64,000 nucleotides of DNA from Phycisphaerales bacterium (GTDB taxonomy: Bacteria; Planctomycetota; Phycisphaerae; Phycisphaerales; UBA1924). Shown piece after piece: positions 1 through 7,919 of the stretch. How positions within the stretch are numbered: the first letter of the stretch is position 1; the number at the start of each line of letters is the position of its first letter. The notes under the pieces are model-generated. The model ran no database searches and was not told the origin of the DNA. It saw nothing but the letters and a program-made list of their open reading frames with translations. The translations under genes were made by a program, and so were the position numbers. The stretch spans positions 1 through 64,000 of the forward strand of contig JABWBC010000002.1 in NCBI GenBank assembly GCA_013360695.1, read 5' to 3'.

Positions 1-1
1 T

Positions 2-235
2 CGCGTCGTGCCGCAGGCGAACCCCGAGCCAGTGCTTCTGACGTGGACCGGCGCGAGCGACGAACTGCTGGGGCGGCTTGCGCCCGGTGCGGCGTGTGCC
101 GTGGTGATCATCGGAGACGATCTGCGGCTGCTCGGCGTCATCGAGCTTGACGGAAAGCCCGGCGAAGACGCGATCATCGCGGACCAGATCCGGGCGATCG
201 CGGGAGAACTTCGCTGGCCGATTTCGGTGGAATGA
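2..235 (+). CDS. C-terminal end of an unidentified protein (partial)
   Basis: The reading frame is open to the left edge and stops at a TGA, so only the last 77 codons are present. The GTG that begins the track ORF is probably internal. The visible part is acidic and hydrophobic in alternation (VLLTWTGASDELL, ACAVVIIGDDLRLLGVIEL), which suggests a small alpha/beta domain. I do not recognise the family. A strong hairpin about 100 bases downstream may end its transcript. Confidence 0.5.
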   Translation, partial: RVVPQANPEPVLLTWTGASDELLGRLAPGAACAVVIIGDDLRLLGVIELDGKPGEDAIIADQIRAIAGELRWPISVE

Positions 236-334
236 CGACGAGACGGCCTGGTTGAGCGCGGCCCGGGGCGGCGAGCTGGGCTTCAACGAGGCGTGTCGAT
301 CGCGAATCTCGGTGTTCGCACCTCCTAAGAAAAT

Positions 335-356
335 AGCGATGGCCGGAGCCATCGCT
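335..356. terminator. Bidirectional intrinsic terminator
   Basis: A perfect 9-bp stem (AGCGATGGC / GCCATCGCT) with a CGGA loop sits between two convergent genes. On the minus strand it is followed by TATTTTCTT, so it suits xerC, whose stop codon is about 70 bases away. On the plus strand the tail is TTCGATTTC, weaker but usable for the partial gene at the left edge. Confidence 0.75.
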
Positions 357-426
357 TTCGATTTCAGAATTCGGATTTCGCAACCAAGATCGCCATTCGC
401 GGATCATTGATTGCGCACCCGGAGTC

Positions 427-1455
427 TCAGCTCGCCTGCGCCCTGGGATGGGCCTTGTTGTACGCGTCCTGCATGCGCTGTGTCGTGAGGTGCGTGTAGA
501 CCTGGGTGGTTGAGAGGGACTGATGTCCGAGGAGTTCCTGCACGCTGCGCAGGTCCGCGCCGTTGTCGAGCAGGTGGGTCGCGAAGCTGTGGCGCAGCGT
601 GTGGGGCGAAATCGTCGGATCAAGGCCGACTTGCTGCAGGTACTTGTCGAGCTTGCGGCGGACCGAACGCGAGCTGAGGCGCCCGCCGTGCTTGTTGAGA
701 AAGAGCGGGCGGGCCTTGCCGGTGTCGGCCCAGAGGGGCGCGAAGCGAGGATCGGCGCGGAGCATGTCCGCGTAGCTGCGGATGGCGGCCAGCGCGTGCG
801 CGCCGAGAGGAACGATGCGTTCCTTCTTGCCCTTGCCTCGGACGCGGAGGGCCTCGCCGGCATCGTCGAGGTCCTCGAGGTTGAGGCCGATCAACTCGCT
901 CACGCGGATGCCCGTGGAATACAGCGTTTCGAGCATGGCGCGATCGCGCCGGCCCAGCACGTCGGCGTCGCCGGGTGCGGCGAGCAGCTTCTCGATCTGT
1001 TCGATCGTGATCGCTTTCGGCAGTCGCTTTCCCTGGCGCGGCGTGCGGATCATGGTCATGGGGTTGCTGTCGGCGAGGCCGCGACGATCCGCCCACTTGT
1101 AGAAGCTGCGGAGGGTCGCGATCTTGCGCGCCATCGTGGCGGCGGAGTACTGCTGCTCGCCGAGGAACGCGAGGAAGGCACGGATGGAATCCGCGGAGGC
1201 GTGCGAGATCGCCTGGGTCACGGTGGCGTAAGGGAGCGACGCAACGACTGCAGGGCGGCCCTGCGACGCACGCTCCTGACGCTCGTTGAACGCCGCACGC
1301 TCCTTGGCTTCGTCCAGTTCCAGGTTGTGCTCCTGGGCGAGGAACTCGATGTACTGACGCAGGTCGGCTCCGTAGCAGCGCGCGGTGTACGGGCTGAAAT
1401 GGCGCTCGTCGGAGAGGAAGCTCGCGAAAGCGTCGGTAATCGGAAGCGTTGACAT
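427..1455 (-). CDS. xerC: Tyrosine recombinase XerC
   Basis: Site-specific recombinase expected to resolve chromosome dimers at dif with a XerD partner. The protein has an N-terminal SAM-like DNA-binding domain (about residues 5-120) and a C-terminal catalytic domain. The catalytic set is visible: Arg in TGIRVSEL (about 184), Lys in GKGKKERIVPL (about 210), HTLRH (about 289-293), His in LLGHQSLSTT, and Tyr320 in TTQVYTHL. The tail VQELLGH...YNKAHPRA fits XerC better than XerD. An unusual insert rich in Glu, Arg and Gln (about residues 45-75) splits the N-terminal domain. I chose the ATG at MSTLPITDAF, 20 codons inside the track ORF, because the upstream residues do not look like a Xer N-terminus. 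It is likely a single-gene transcript ending at the hairpin near base 345. Confidence 0.88.
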   Translation of the reverse strand: MSTLPITDAFASFLSDERHFSPYTARCYGADLRQYIEFLAQEHNLELDEAKERAAFNERQERASQGRPAVVASLPYATVTQAISHASADSIRAFLAFLGEQQYSAATMARKIATLRSFYKWADRRGLADSNPMTMIRTPRQGKRLPKAITIEQIEKLLAAPGDADVLGRRDRAMLETLYSTGIRVSELIGLNLEDLDDAGEALRVRGKGKKERIVPLGAHALAAIRSYADMLRADPRFAPLWADTGKARPLFLNKHGGRLSSRSVRRKLDKYLQQVGLDPTISPHTLRHSFATHLLDNGADLRSVQELLGHQSLSTTQVYTHLTTQRMQDAYNKAHPRAQAS

Positions 1456-1546
1456 GGGCGTATCTCCCGGCATGATGATCGGTCCTGTGCAATCCGTTGC
1501 TCGGGCTCCGCCCACCTGACTCCAAACCTCGCGGCGTCCCTGCCGC

Positions 1547-2353
1547 CTAGTTCCGTGCCTCTTCCCCTCGCGCTTCGTGCCCCGCCAGGCGGATCCACTC
1601 GCTCTGGATCATGCGCCCAACGACGTACGACGCCGCGAACTCGCTGAACAGGTCCATGCTCGCCAGATACCGGCGCCAACCCAGGGCCGAGAGGGCCTCT
1701 GTGCGTCCCTCGGCGTAATTCTTCACGTCCATCTGAACCTGGTGGTTCTTGCCGTCGAGGTTTTCAGAGACGAGGGCCAGCGGACGATCGCCGTTGTCCG
1801 AAGGCAATGCGTTGTCGACGGGGCTGGACGAGAGGGTGCGGGCGTCGAGGGCCTTGGTCCCCGCCTGCCCGAGCGTGCCGGGCTTGGCATAGAGCGCCAG
1901 GTTCAGCCCCAGCGTCGGCGTGTACGGGTCGTAGGCGGTGATCGCGCCGATGAGCAGCGCGTCCACACCGAGTTCGGCCCGGAGCGTCTGCAAGTCCTGC
2001 GGCGTGCGGACCTCGTTCATCTTGAGGGCGCGCATCGCGTCGATCGTGCGATTGAGGGGCATGCAGCGGACGCCGCGGATTTCCTCCGCCGCGGCTACGA
2101 CCTTGTCGCTGATCGCGTAGCGATCGAGCACGGTGGCGCCGGACTCGTTGCGCAGGGGCACGACTCCCCAGAGCACTTCGCCGCGGGTGGCGTCGTAGGG
2201 AGCGATCGTGACCTCCGGCGGGCGGAGTTCCGGCCCGTTCGAGCAGCCGGGCAGAAGCAGCAACGCTCCCAGCACCGTCGCCCAGAGGACCAGCGCCGTC
2301 GCCAGCGCCCATCGTTCCCCACGCTTGGTGAGCATGGTCTGTCCACTTGTCAT
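1547..2353 (-). CDS. Putative lipoprotein of unknown function
   Basis: The chosen ATG (MTSGQTMLTKRG) gives 268 residues. The N-terminus has a positively charged start, a hydrophobic stretch (LATALVLWATVLGALLLL) and a lipobox-like PGCSN, so it is probably lipidated and envelope-bound. The body (VVPLRNESGATVLDRYAISDKV, then GVDALLIGAITAYDPY) resembles small outer-membrane lipoproteins with a CsgG or GNA1162-like fold, where one strand carries a 'level of X is checked, synthesis possible' pattern, but I cannot confirm a family. The track ORF extends 57 codons further into Arg-rich sequence that does not look coding. It lies between xerC and a PD40 lipoprotein on the same strand, 91 and 170 bases away. 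Confidence 0.65.
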   Translation of the reverse strand: MTSGQTMLTKRGERWALATALVLWATVLGALLLLPGCSNGPELRPPEVTIAPYDATRGEVLWGVVPLRNESGATVLDRYAISDKVVAAAEEIRGVRCMPLNRTIDAMRALKMNEVRTPQDLQTLRAELGVDALLIGAITAYDPYTPTLGLNLALYAKPGTLGQAGTKALDARTLSSSPVDNALPSDNGDRPLALVSENLDGKNHQVQMDVKNYAEGRTEALSALGWRRYLASMDLFSEFAASYVVGRMIQSEWIRLAGHEARGEEARN

Positions 2354-2523
2354 GGCGTCCTGCCCTTCTGAGCGCGCGCTCCATCGCGCCGATGTGCCGT
2401 CCTTGGCCTGTCGCCGGGCACGCCGCCTTCCTTGACGGTGATGCCCGGCCTCTGCTTCTGCCCTTGCGGGCAATCGGTCGGGGCGAGCTTTCGCACGACC
2501 CGCCGCTGTTCCATTCACCGGCA

Positions 2524-3807
2524 TCAGTTGCCGGACTCTTCCTCTCCCGTGGACTCCTCGGACGGGGCGGAGGTGACGATCGTTTCCATTTCCGAGGCCT
2601 GCCCTCCCTGGGCGAGCACCGCGGGCTTCATGTCGATCGACCAGATGTTCTCCGTGCCGTCGAAGTTCGCGACAAAGACAACGCGCCCGCTCCGACCCCA
2701 GAAGGGAAGGATCGAGGAGCCGCCCGAGCCGGTCAGATCAACCTCGCCCGTGCCGTCCACGTTGACCAGCTTGAGGGTCGCGACGTTGGGGCGCGAGAGG
2801 TTGAGGGCGGCCTTGACATCATGGTCGCCGAGGCTGGCGTCGAGGGGAATCTGGGAATAGACGACCTTCTGAGCGTCGGGGCTCCAGGTCGGGTTGATGC
2901 AGGCGGTGGTCGGGCTGGCGGCAATTTCCGTCAGGTTCGAGGTCTGGCCGTCCTTGTAGTCGAGGGTCCAGACGCCGAAGGAGCGCTGTCCGCGCTGGCG
3001 CGCGAGCTGGAAGAGGATCTTGTCGGTTCCGCTTGCGCCGGTGGCGGCGACGGGGCTCCACGAGGGGAACAGGCCATAGCCGATGAAGTGAGACACCGCG
3101 TTGTTGCCGGGCTCGGTGACCCACATCTCCCAACGGCCGCTGGCGGCGCCGAGTCGAGAGAACACAAGCTTGGCGCCGTCGGGCGACCATGATGGATGGA
3201 GTTCGTCACCGGAATCGGTCGTGACCTGCACGGCAGGCCCGCCCGTGACGGGCATGACATAGATATCCCAGTTGCCGGAGCGGTTGCTGGCGAAAGCAAG
3301 GCGAGTGCCGTCGGGGCTGATCGAAGGCATGGCGTCGTCGCCCGGGGCGCTCGTGAGCTGCGTGACGACGCGGCCATCGACGGGCTTGGAGTAAAGGTCG
3401 GAGGTCGGGCGATGCTGCGTGCCCGCGAAGACCAGCGTCTTGCCGTCGGGCGTAAGCGTCGGGTCGAACGCGGAGCCCTCGCCAACGAACGTGACCTGCG
3501 CGACATTGAATGGCGAAACCCGGGTCGAATCCTGATCGCCTCCGGTGACGGGGATCACACCAAGGCCCATGGCCCGGGCGTCGATCACCGCGGGGCTGGG
3601 GATCGAGTTCATCGGGTTGAGCACCGCGAGCGGGCCGGGTGCGGGGGGCTGGTTCTCATTCGGAAACGCGGCGGCATCCGGGGTGGTCGGCTCCGGGGCC
3701 GAATCGCGACCGGACTGCGATGACATCGAGCACGAGGCGATGAACAGCGCGGCGCCGCTCAGGCCGGTCATCCCGATTCGATTCACAAGAGTTCGGCGAG
3801 CATCCAT
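2524..3807 (-). CDS. TolB-like PD40 beta-propeller lipoprotein
   Basis: A 427-residue secreted protein with a signal peptide ending in a lipobox (ALFIASCSMSS, Cys near residue 25), then a linker rich in Pro and Ala. The C-terminal two-thirds is a beta-propeller of PD40 repeats, each with a [S/T]PDG turn: LTPDGKTLVFAG, ISPDGTRLAFASN, WSPDGAKLVFSR, WSPDAQKVVYSQ. Such propellers bind proteins in the periplasm. TolB is the best-known member, but there is no tolA, tolQ, tolR or pal beside it, so a Tol role is not supported. I used the ATG at MDARRTLVN because the 127 codons upstream in the track ORF are non-coding in character. Confidence 0.75.
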   Translation of the reverse strand: MDARRTLVNRIGMTGLSGAALFIASCSMSSQSGRDSAPEPTTPDAAAFPNENQPPAPGPLAVLNPMNSIPSPAVIDARAMGLGVIPVTGGDQDSTRVSPFNVAQVTFVGEGSAFDPTLTPDGKTLVFAGTQHRPTSDLYSKPVDGRVVTQLTSAPGDDAMPSISPDGTRLAFASNRSGNWDIYVMPVTGGPAVQVTTDSGDELHPSWSPDGAKLVFSRLGAASGRWEMWVTEPGNNAVSHFIGYGLFPSWSPVAATGASGTDKILFQLARQRGQRSFGVWTLDYKDGQTSNLTEIAASPTTACINPTWSPDAQKVVYSQIPLDASLGDHDVKAALNLSRPNVATLKLVNVDGTGEVDLTGSGGSSILPFWGRSGRVVFVANFDGTENIWSIDMKPAVLAQGGQASEMETIVTSAPSEESTGEEESGN

Positions 3808-4051
3808 CGGGCGGGTCTCCGAGCTGATCCCCCTGGGGACCAGACGCGCGGCCGGGGTCGCCGGTAGCGTCTTATCGGACCGCCCGAGGCGGCGGCTTGA
3901 ACCGGCCCGCGGCCCGACTTGTCCTCCATCGGAGGTTTCCGGGCCTGGGTTGAGTCCGCATAAGAAATCGCTCGATAATCCCCGCGCGCGCCACCGGGCC
4001 GGGGACCCCACCACCGCCCCCGGACCCGGCCGCCCGATCTCTGCCTTTCTC

Positions 4052-4318
4052 TTAGTCGATCGATTCGCGCGCCATGATCGCGGGCGTTTCGCCCGTGCGC
4101 ACCCAGCGCGAGTCTCGTCCACGCGGCTGGGTCGCCATCGCCAGCCGGTCGAGGTAATGACGCAGCGACTCCTCAGCGAATCGAGCAAGGAACCCGGCCG
4201 TCGCGGTCGGGTTGAGCTCGATGATCTGCTGCATCAGACTGACCTGCGGCACGCGCCCCTCCTGGGCCTCGCTCGAACCCGAAGCTCCGTCGGGCCACAA
4301 TGCGAGTTCAACCACCAT
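4052..4318 (-). CDS. Small hypothetical protein (88 aa)
   Basis: Starting at MVVELALWPD, this short acidic-to-basic protein has a helical middle (SLMQQIIELN, then FLARFAEESLRHYLDRL) and a basic C-terminus. The amino-acid use is natural for this genome and it is set divergently from the next gene with 121 bases between starts. I do not recognise a family. A separate unlinked role is as likely as a link to the neighbour. Roughly 240 bases of GC-rich non-coding DNA separate it from the PD40 lipoprotein start. Confidence 0.5.
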   Translation of the reverse strand: MVVELALWPDGASGSSEAQEGRVPQVSLMQQIIELNPTATAGFLARFAEESLRHYLDRLAMATQPRGRDSRWVRTGETPAIMARESID

Positions 4319-4439
4319 GCACGACTCCGTTCGTTTGAGCCCGTTCACTTCGGTTCGTCGGGCCCGCGAACTGGATCGTGTAACCAACCACGGACGTGCG
4401 CACCGCTTCGATAAAGGCTTGGTTCTACCCTGACCCCGC

Positions 4440-5033
4440 ATGGATTATCTTGGCACTCAACCCACTTTCTCGCTCCCGGCCGCAACGACCGGTCATTCGT
4501 TCGCGATCACCCACGAAGGGAGCGCGTGGGGCACGATCGTGGACTCGGACATCGCGACGGACCTGAACTCTCCCCCGTTGCGCGACGAACTGGCGAGGCT
4601 CGGCGCGACTCGCATCGTCGTCGCGCACGCCCGGCCCGCCCAGGAAGACGATCGACCGGCCCTGGCGTGGACCCGCGCGTCGGTTGAGGCGCTCCATGGC
4701 GCGTGCCGCAAGTGGCTCAGCGCGATCGATTCCGGAGCGACCCTCCTGCTCTGGCCCCGCGCCGATCAGATCGTCTCGGACATCCCGTCGGCATGGTCCC
4801 TGCTCCGCACGCTCGAGACCGAACGGCTCGGGCTGGTGCTCGATCCTGACGCGATGATCACCACGTCCATGCGCGAGCATCGTGCGGACCATCTCCAGCG
4901 ATTCGCGGATGCCCTGACTTCGGAACCTCGCACGGCCCTGCTCATCGACCGCGGCGGGCTGCCCGGGGATTACGCTCCCCACCTGCCCAGGCTCCGCCAG
5001 TCCGAGTTTTCCCACGCTTCCTCTGGAACCTGA
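4440..5033 (+). CDS. Hypothetical protein (197 aa)
   Basis: An ATG-started frame of 197 codons with even composition and no signal peptide or membrane segment. Blocks such as ATRIVVAHARP, GATLLLWPRADQIV, RLGLVLDPDAMIT and RTALLIDRGGL alternate strand and helix, as in a TIM-barrel; a xylose-isomerase-like barrel is possible but speculative. The frame stops 65 bases before nuoC on the same strand, so they may share a transcript. A long minus-strand frame overlaps it but lacks sensible start and composition. Confidence 0.5.
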   Translation: MDYLGTQPTFSLPAATTGHSFAITHEGSAWGTIVDSDIATDLNSPPLRDELARLGATRIVVAHARPAQEDDRPALAWTRASVEALHGACRKWLSAIDSGATLLLWPRADQIVSDIPSAWSLLRTLETERLGLVLDPDAMITTSMREHRADHLQRFADALTSEPRTALLIDRGGLPGDYAPHLPRLRQSEFSHASSGT

Positions 5034-5098
5034 CCGGCCCCGACCGACGGCCGCTTCTCCGCCCTACACTGGCGGCACACGTCTCGACGGAGTTCAGG

Positions 5099-5653
5099 AT
5101 GACGACCCCAACGCTCGATCACCCGACGTTCAAGCTGGTCAAGGAAGCCTTTCCGGGCAAGAAATTCCGCGCGACCGAGTTCCGCGGACAATCGACGCTC
5201 ATCGTCGAGCCCGCCGACCTGCACGAGGTCATGGCGTTCCTGAAGGGCGATCCGCGAGCGGACTACTGCTTCCTCTCCGACGTCTCGGGCGTGGACTATC
5301 TGGATTACCCGGCCGAGATGCCGGGACGCTTCGCTGTTCACTACAACCTGATCTGCTTCAGCCGTGATGATCGCTTCTTTGTCAAGACGTTCGTGAGTCC
5401 ATCGCTGCCCACCGACGGCATCGTGCCCGACCCGGCGCTCGTCGTTGATTCGGTGTGCGACCTGTGGCCCGGCGCCGAATGGATGGAGCGAGAAGTCTTC
5501 GACATGTTCGGCGTGCGATTCCGCAATCACCCGGACCTTCGGCGCATCCTCATGTGGGAGGAGTTCCCCGCCCATCCGCTGCGCAAGGACTATCCGCTCC
5601 GCGGGCGTGGCGAACGCGACCAGTACAGGGTCGTGGATCGCACGTCGGGCTGA
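5099..5653 (+). CDS. nuoC: NADH-quinone oxidoreductase subunit C (complex I 30 kDa subunit)
   Basis: Subunit of the peripheral arm of respiratory complex I, on the cytoplasmic side of the inner membrane. The family signature is clear in the last third: WPGAEWMEREVFDMFGV, HPDLRRILM, and HPLRKDYPLRG. At 184 residues it matches a stand-alone NuoC and not a NuoCD fusion. The start ATG has GGAG about eight bases upstream. Unusually, no other nuo gene lies in the window; the flanks are an unknown gene and a convergent proC 25 bases away. The rest of complex I must be elsewhere. Confidence 0.93.
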   Translation: MTTPTLDHPTFKLVKEAFPGKKFRATEFRGQSTLIVEPADLHEVMAFLKGDPRADYCFLSDVSGVDYLDYPAEMPGRFAVHYNLICFSRDDRFFVKTFVSPSLPTDGIVPDPALVVDSVCDLWPGAEWMEREVFDMFGVRFRNHPDLRRILMWEEFPAHPLRKDYPLRGRGERDQYRVVDRTSG

Positions 5654-5678
5654 CGCGGAACGCCCAGTGCGCCATTTG

Positions 5679-6659
5679 TTATTGGCTCGGCGGCTTCGCA
5701 AGTTCCGCGCCACGAGCGGTGCCCGCGACGATCGCGTCGGCGATGGCACGGAGTGCCTCGCGCTGGTCCAACACCCCCACCGCGGCGGCGGTGGTCCCGC
5801 CCTTGCTCGTCACCGCGGCACGCAGTGACTCGGGCGCCTGATCCGAACGCGACAGGAGCATCGCGGCGCCCAGGAGCGCCTGGCTTGTTGCGCTGTTCGA
5901 TTCCTCATGCGAAAGCCCGGCACGCACGCCTCCCTCGATCATGCCCTGCGCGAGATAGAAGAGATACGCGGGCCCCGAACCAGCCAACGCGGTGAAGGCG
6001 TCGAACTTCGATTCATCGAGGCGCATCACCATGGGCCCAACGGCGTGGAAGATCGCGTGAGCCACGGCGTCGTCGGCGTCGCTCGCGCCGTCACCGAGGC
6101 AGATGGCCGTCACTCCCTGCGAGATCGACGCGGCGAGGTTCGGCATGGCTCGAACAACCCGCGCGTGCTCGCCCAACGATCGCCGGACGATGGAACTGGG
6201 CGTGCCCGCGAGGATCGAGATGACCACGCGCGGCGAGTCGAAGGCGGCGCGAATGTCCGCCGCGGCTTGCGGGAGCATCTGGGGCTTCACGCACAGAACA
6301 ACCTGCCCACCACTCGCGGCGCGACGCTGACCCGGATCTCCAGCGACTTCATCCACCGAGTCAATCCACGCCACACCATCGCTGGCGCTGGCTGAGACTC
6401 GCACGCTCAATTCGTTCAGGGCCGCGTGCTTGGCTGTGTCGGGCTCGACGACGAAGACCCGCGATGCGTCGATGGCGCCGGCCGCGAGCCCGCCGCGGAG
6501 AATGGCGCCGGCCATGTTTCCGCCGCCCACGAAGAGGAGAGGCTGTTGGACAAGTGCCGCTCGCGGGCGTTCGCGATCCTGATCCTGAAGTTGATCGGCG
6601 CGTCCGGCTCCCTGGAAGTTCGCACGGTCGGGTGGTTCGGCGTGGGGTTGGGTCGTCAT
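5679..6659 (-). CDS. proC: Pyrroline-5-carboxylate reductase
   Basis: Catalyses the last step of proline synthesis, reducing 1-pyrroline-5-carboxylate with NAD(P)H in the cytoplasm. The dinucleotide-binding start is LLFVGGGNMAGAILRGG (about residues 42-58). Further family blocks are VVLCVKPQ, VRAMPNLAASISQGVTAI, and the C-terminal signature ALAGSGPAYLFYLAQGMIEGG followed by AAVTSKGGTTAAA. The 326-residue protein carries about 40 extra N-terminal residues rich in Gln, Asp and Arg. The ATG at MTTQPHAEPP has GGAGAAAG just upstream, which decides the start against the longer track ORF. It is transcribed divergently from accA with only 47 bases between. Confidence 0.93.
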   Translation of the reverse strand: MTTQPHAEPPDRANFQGAGRADQLQDQDRERPRAALVQQPLLFVGGGNMAGAILRGGLAAGAIDASRVFVVEPDTAKHAALNELSVRVSASASDGVAWIDSVDEVAGDPGQRRAASGGQVVLCVKPQMLPQAAADIRAAFDSPRVVISILAGTPSSIVRRSLGEHARVVRAMPNLAASISQGVTAICLGDGASDADDAVAHAIFHAVGPMVMRLDESKFDAFTALAGSGPAYLFYLAQGMIEGGVRAGLSHEESNSATSQALLGAAMLLSRSDQAPESLRAAVTSKGGTTAAAVGVLDQREALRAIADAIVAGTARGAELAKPPSQ

Positions 6660-6706
6660 GGCTTTCTCCGGGCGTGTCGACGCCGGAAGCCTACCCTTTC
6701 TCCAAC

Positions 6707-7741
6707 ATGTCCAGCTTTTATCGACTCGAGTTTGAGAAGCCGGTCCTGGAGCTTGAGAAGCGGATCGAGGCGAGCGAAGCTCGCCTGAACGAGGCCGCCG
6801 CGACCAATCCGCCCGGCGAGGGCACGGGTTCGCCCGAGGTTGAGTCTCTCCGCGTGGAAGTCGATCGCCTTCGCCAGGATCGCCACAAGCTCCTGAGCGA
6901 TCTGTACAGCGATCTTTCGCCTTGGAACACGGTTCGTGTGGCGCGCCATCCTCTGCGCCCGCAGACACGCGACTACATCGACATGATCTGCCGCGACTTT
7001 GCCGAGCTGCACGGCGATCGTCGCTTCGGCGATGATCCGGCGCTGGTGACCGGCTTTGCGCGCATCGGCCCGATCAAATGTATGGTGATCGGGCACCAGA
7101 AGGGGCGCGACACGCAGGAGAAGCTCGCGTGCCATTTCGGCTGTGCGCACCCCGAGGGGTACCGCAAGGCGCTGCTGAAGATGGAGCTGGCCGAGAAGTT
7201 TAACGTGCCGATCGTGACGCTCGTCGATACGCCGGGCGCGTATCCGGGGCTTGGTGCCGAACAACGCGGCCAGGCGGAAGCGATCGCGGTGAACATGCGT
7301 GAGATGAGCCGGCTGCGCGTGCCGATCGTGAGTGTCGTCATCGGCGAGGGTGGGTCGGGCGGCGCACTTGGAATCGCGGTCGCGGATCGCGTCGCGATGC
7401 TCCAGTGCTCGTGGTACTCGGTCATCAGCCCCGAGGGCTGCGCCGCGATCCTGTGGAAGGAAGCCAACGAGCAGACCAATTCCGCGGCGGCCAAGGCGCT
7501 CAAACTGACCGCCCGCGACAACCTCGAGCTTGGCATCGTCGACGATGTCATCCCCGAGCCGGTGGGTGGCGCCCACCGCGACCCGAAAACCACCGCGGAG
7601 AACCTGCGCCAGTGGATCGTCTCTCGCGTGCAACAGCTCCGACAGATCGACCCGGACGTTCTGGTTCAGAATCGCTACGAGCGATTCCGCAAGCTCGGGC
7701 AATACGCCGAGCAGTCCGAGGCGACCGGAAACCCGGCCTAG
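6707..7741 (+). CDS. accA: Acetyl-CoA carboxylase carboxyltransferase subunit alpha
   Basis: Half of the carboxyltransferase that moves the carboxyl group from biotin carrier protein to acetyl-CoA, giving malonyl-CoA for fatty-acid synthesis. The N-terminal coiled-coil (FEKPVLELEKRIEASEARL) and the later blocks HPLRPQTRDYI, LHGDRRFGDDPA, VTLVDTPGAYPGLGAEQRGQ, GEGGSGGALGIAVAD and SVISPEGCAAILWK are textbook AccA. Length 344 fits. The start MSSFYRLEFEKP matches the family; the track ORF begins 81 codons earlier inside the proC control region. No accD is nearby. Confidence 0.95.
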   Translation: MSSFYRLEFEKPVLELEKRIEASEARLNEAAATNPPGEGTGSPEVESLRVEVDRLRQDRHKLLSDLYSDLSPWNTVRVARHPLRPQTRDYIDMICRDFAELHGDRRFGDDPALVTGFARIGPIKCMVIGHQKGRDTQEKLACHFGCAHPEGYRKALLKMELAEKFNVPIVTLVDTPGAYPGLGAEQRGQAEAIAVNMREMSRLRVPIVSVVIGEGGSGGALGIAVADRVAMLQCSWYSVISPEGCAAILWKEANEQTNSAAAKALKLTARDNLELGIVDDVIPEPVGGAHRDPKTTAENLRQWIVSRVQQLRQIDPDVLVQNRYERFRKLGQYAEQSEATGNPA

Positions 7742-7783
7742 ACCTTGGGAAAGACGCGGCAAATCGGGCAATTGTTGGCTCGT

Positions 7784-7799
7784 GTGTTGGTTCCAACAC
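7784..7799. promoter_or_regulatory. Inverted repeat upstream of the dksA-like promoter
   Basis: A perfect dyad GTGTTGG-TT-CCAACAC ends 15 bases before the -35 box of the downstream promoter, followed directly by the small palindrome CCAATTGG. Its position suits an activator or repressor site. It lacks a T-tract on the plus strand, so I prefer a binding site to a terminator for accA. Confidence 0.35.
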
Positions 7800-7814
7800 C
7801 AATTGGACCGCGCT

Positions 7815-7843
7815 TTGACATTTTGGGAGCGATCCCTTATCGT
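7815..7843 (+). promoter_or_regulatory. Sigma-70-type promoter for the dksA-like/lspA pair
   Basis: A consensus -35 box TTGACA, a 17-base spacer and a -10 box TATCGT (four of six consensus bases) lie 77 bases before the proposed TTG start. Its position after the accA stop shows that the long track ORF reaching back into accA is not the real gene start. Confidence 0.6.
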
Positions 7844-7919
7844 TCGCACCCTTTCCGGGTTCGGGAGGGGATCGGCCCTGTACGGGCCCAAGGCCCAATC
7901 GGCCCCGGGGGAGTTGCAG

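Noticed and set aside
2524-3807. Calling the PD40 lipoprotein TolB
   Set aside because: No Tol-Pal genes nearby, a lipobox is present, and the N-terminal TolB domain is not evident.
7530-7919. N-terminal part of the 438-aa ORF ahead of the dksA-like gene
   Set aside because: It overlaps accA out of frame and a sigma-70-type promoter lies inside it, so translation must start later.
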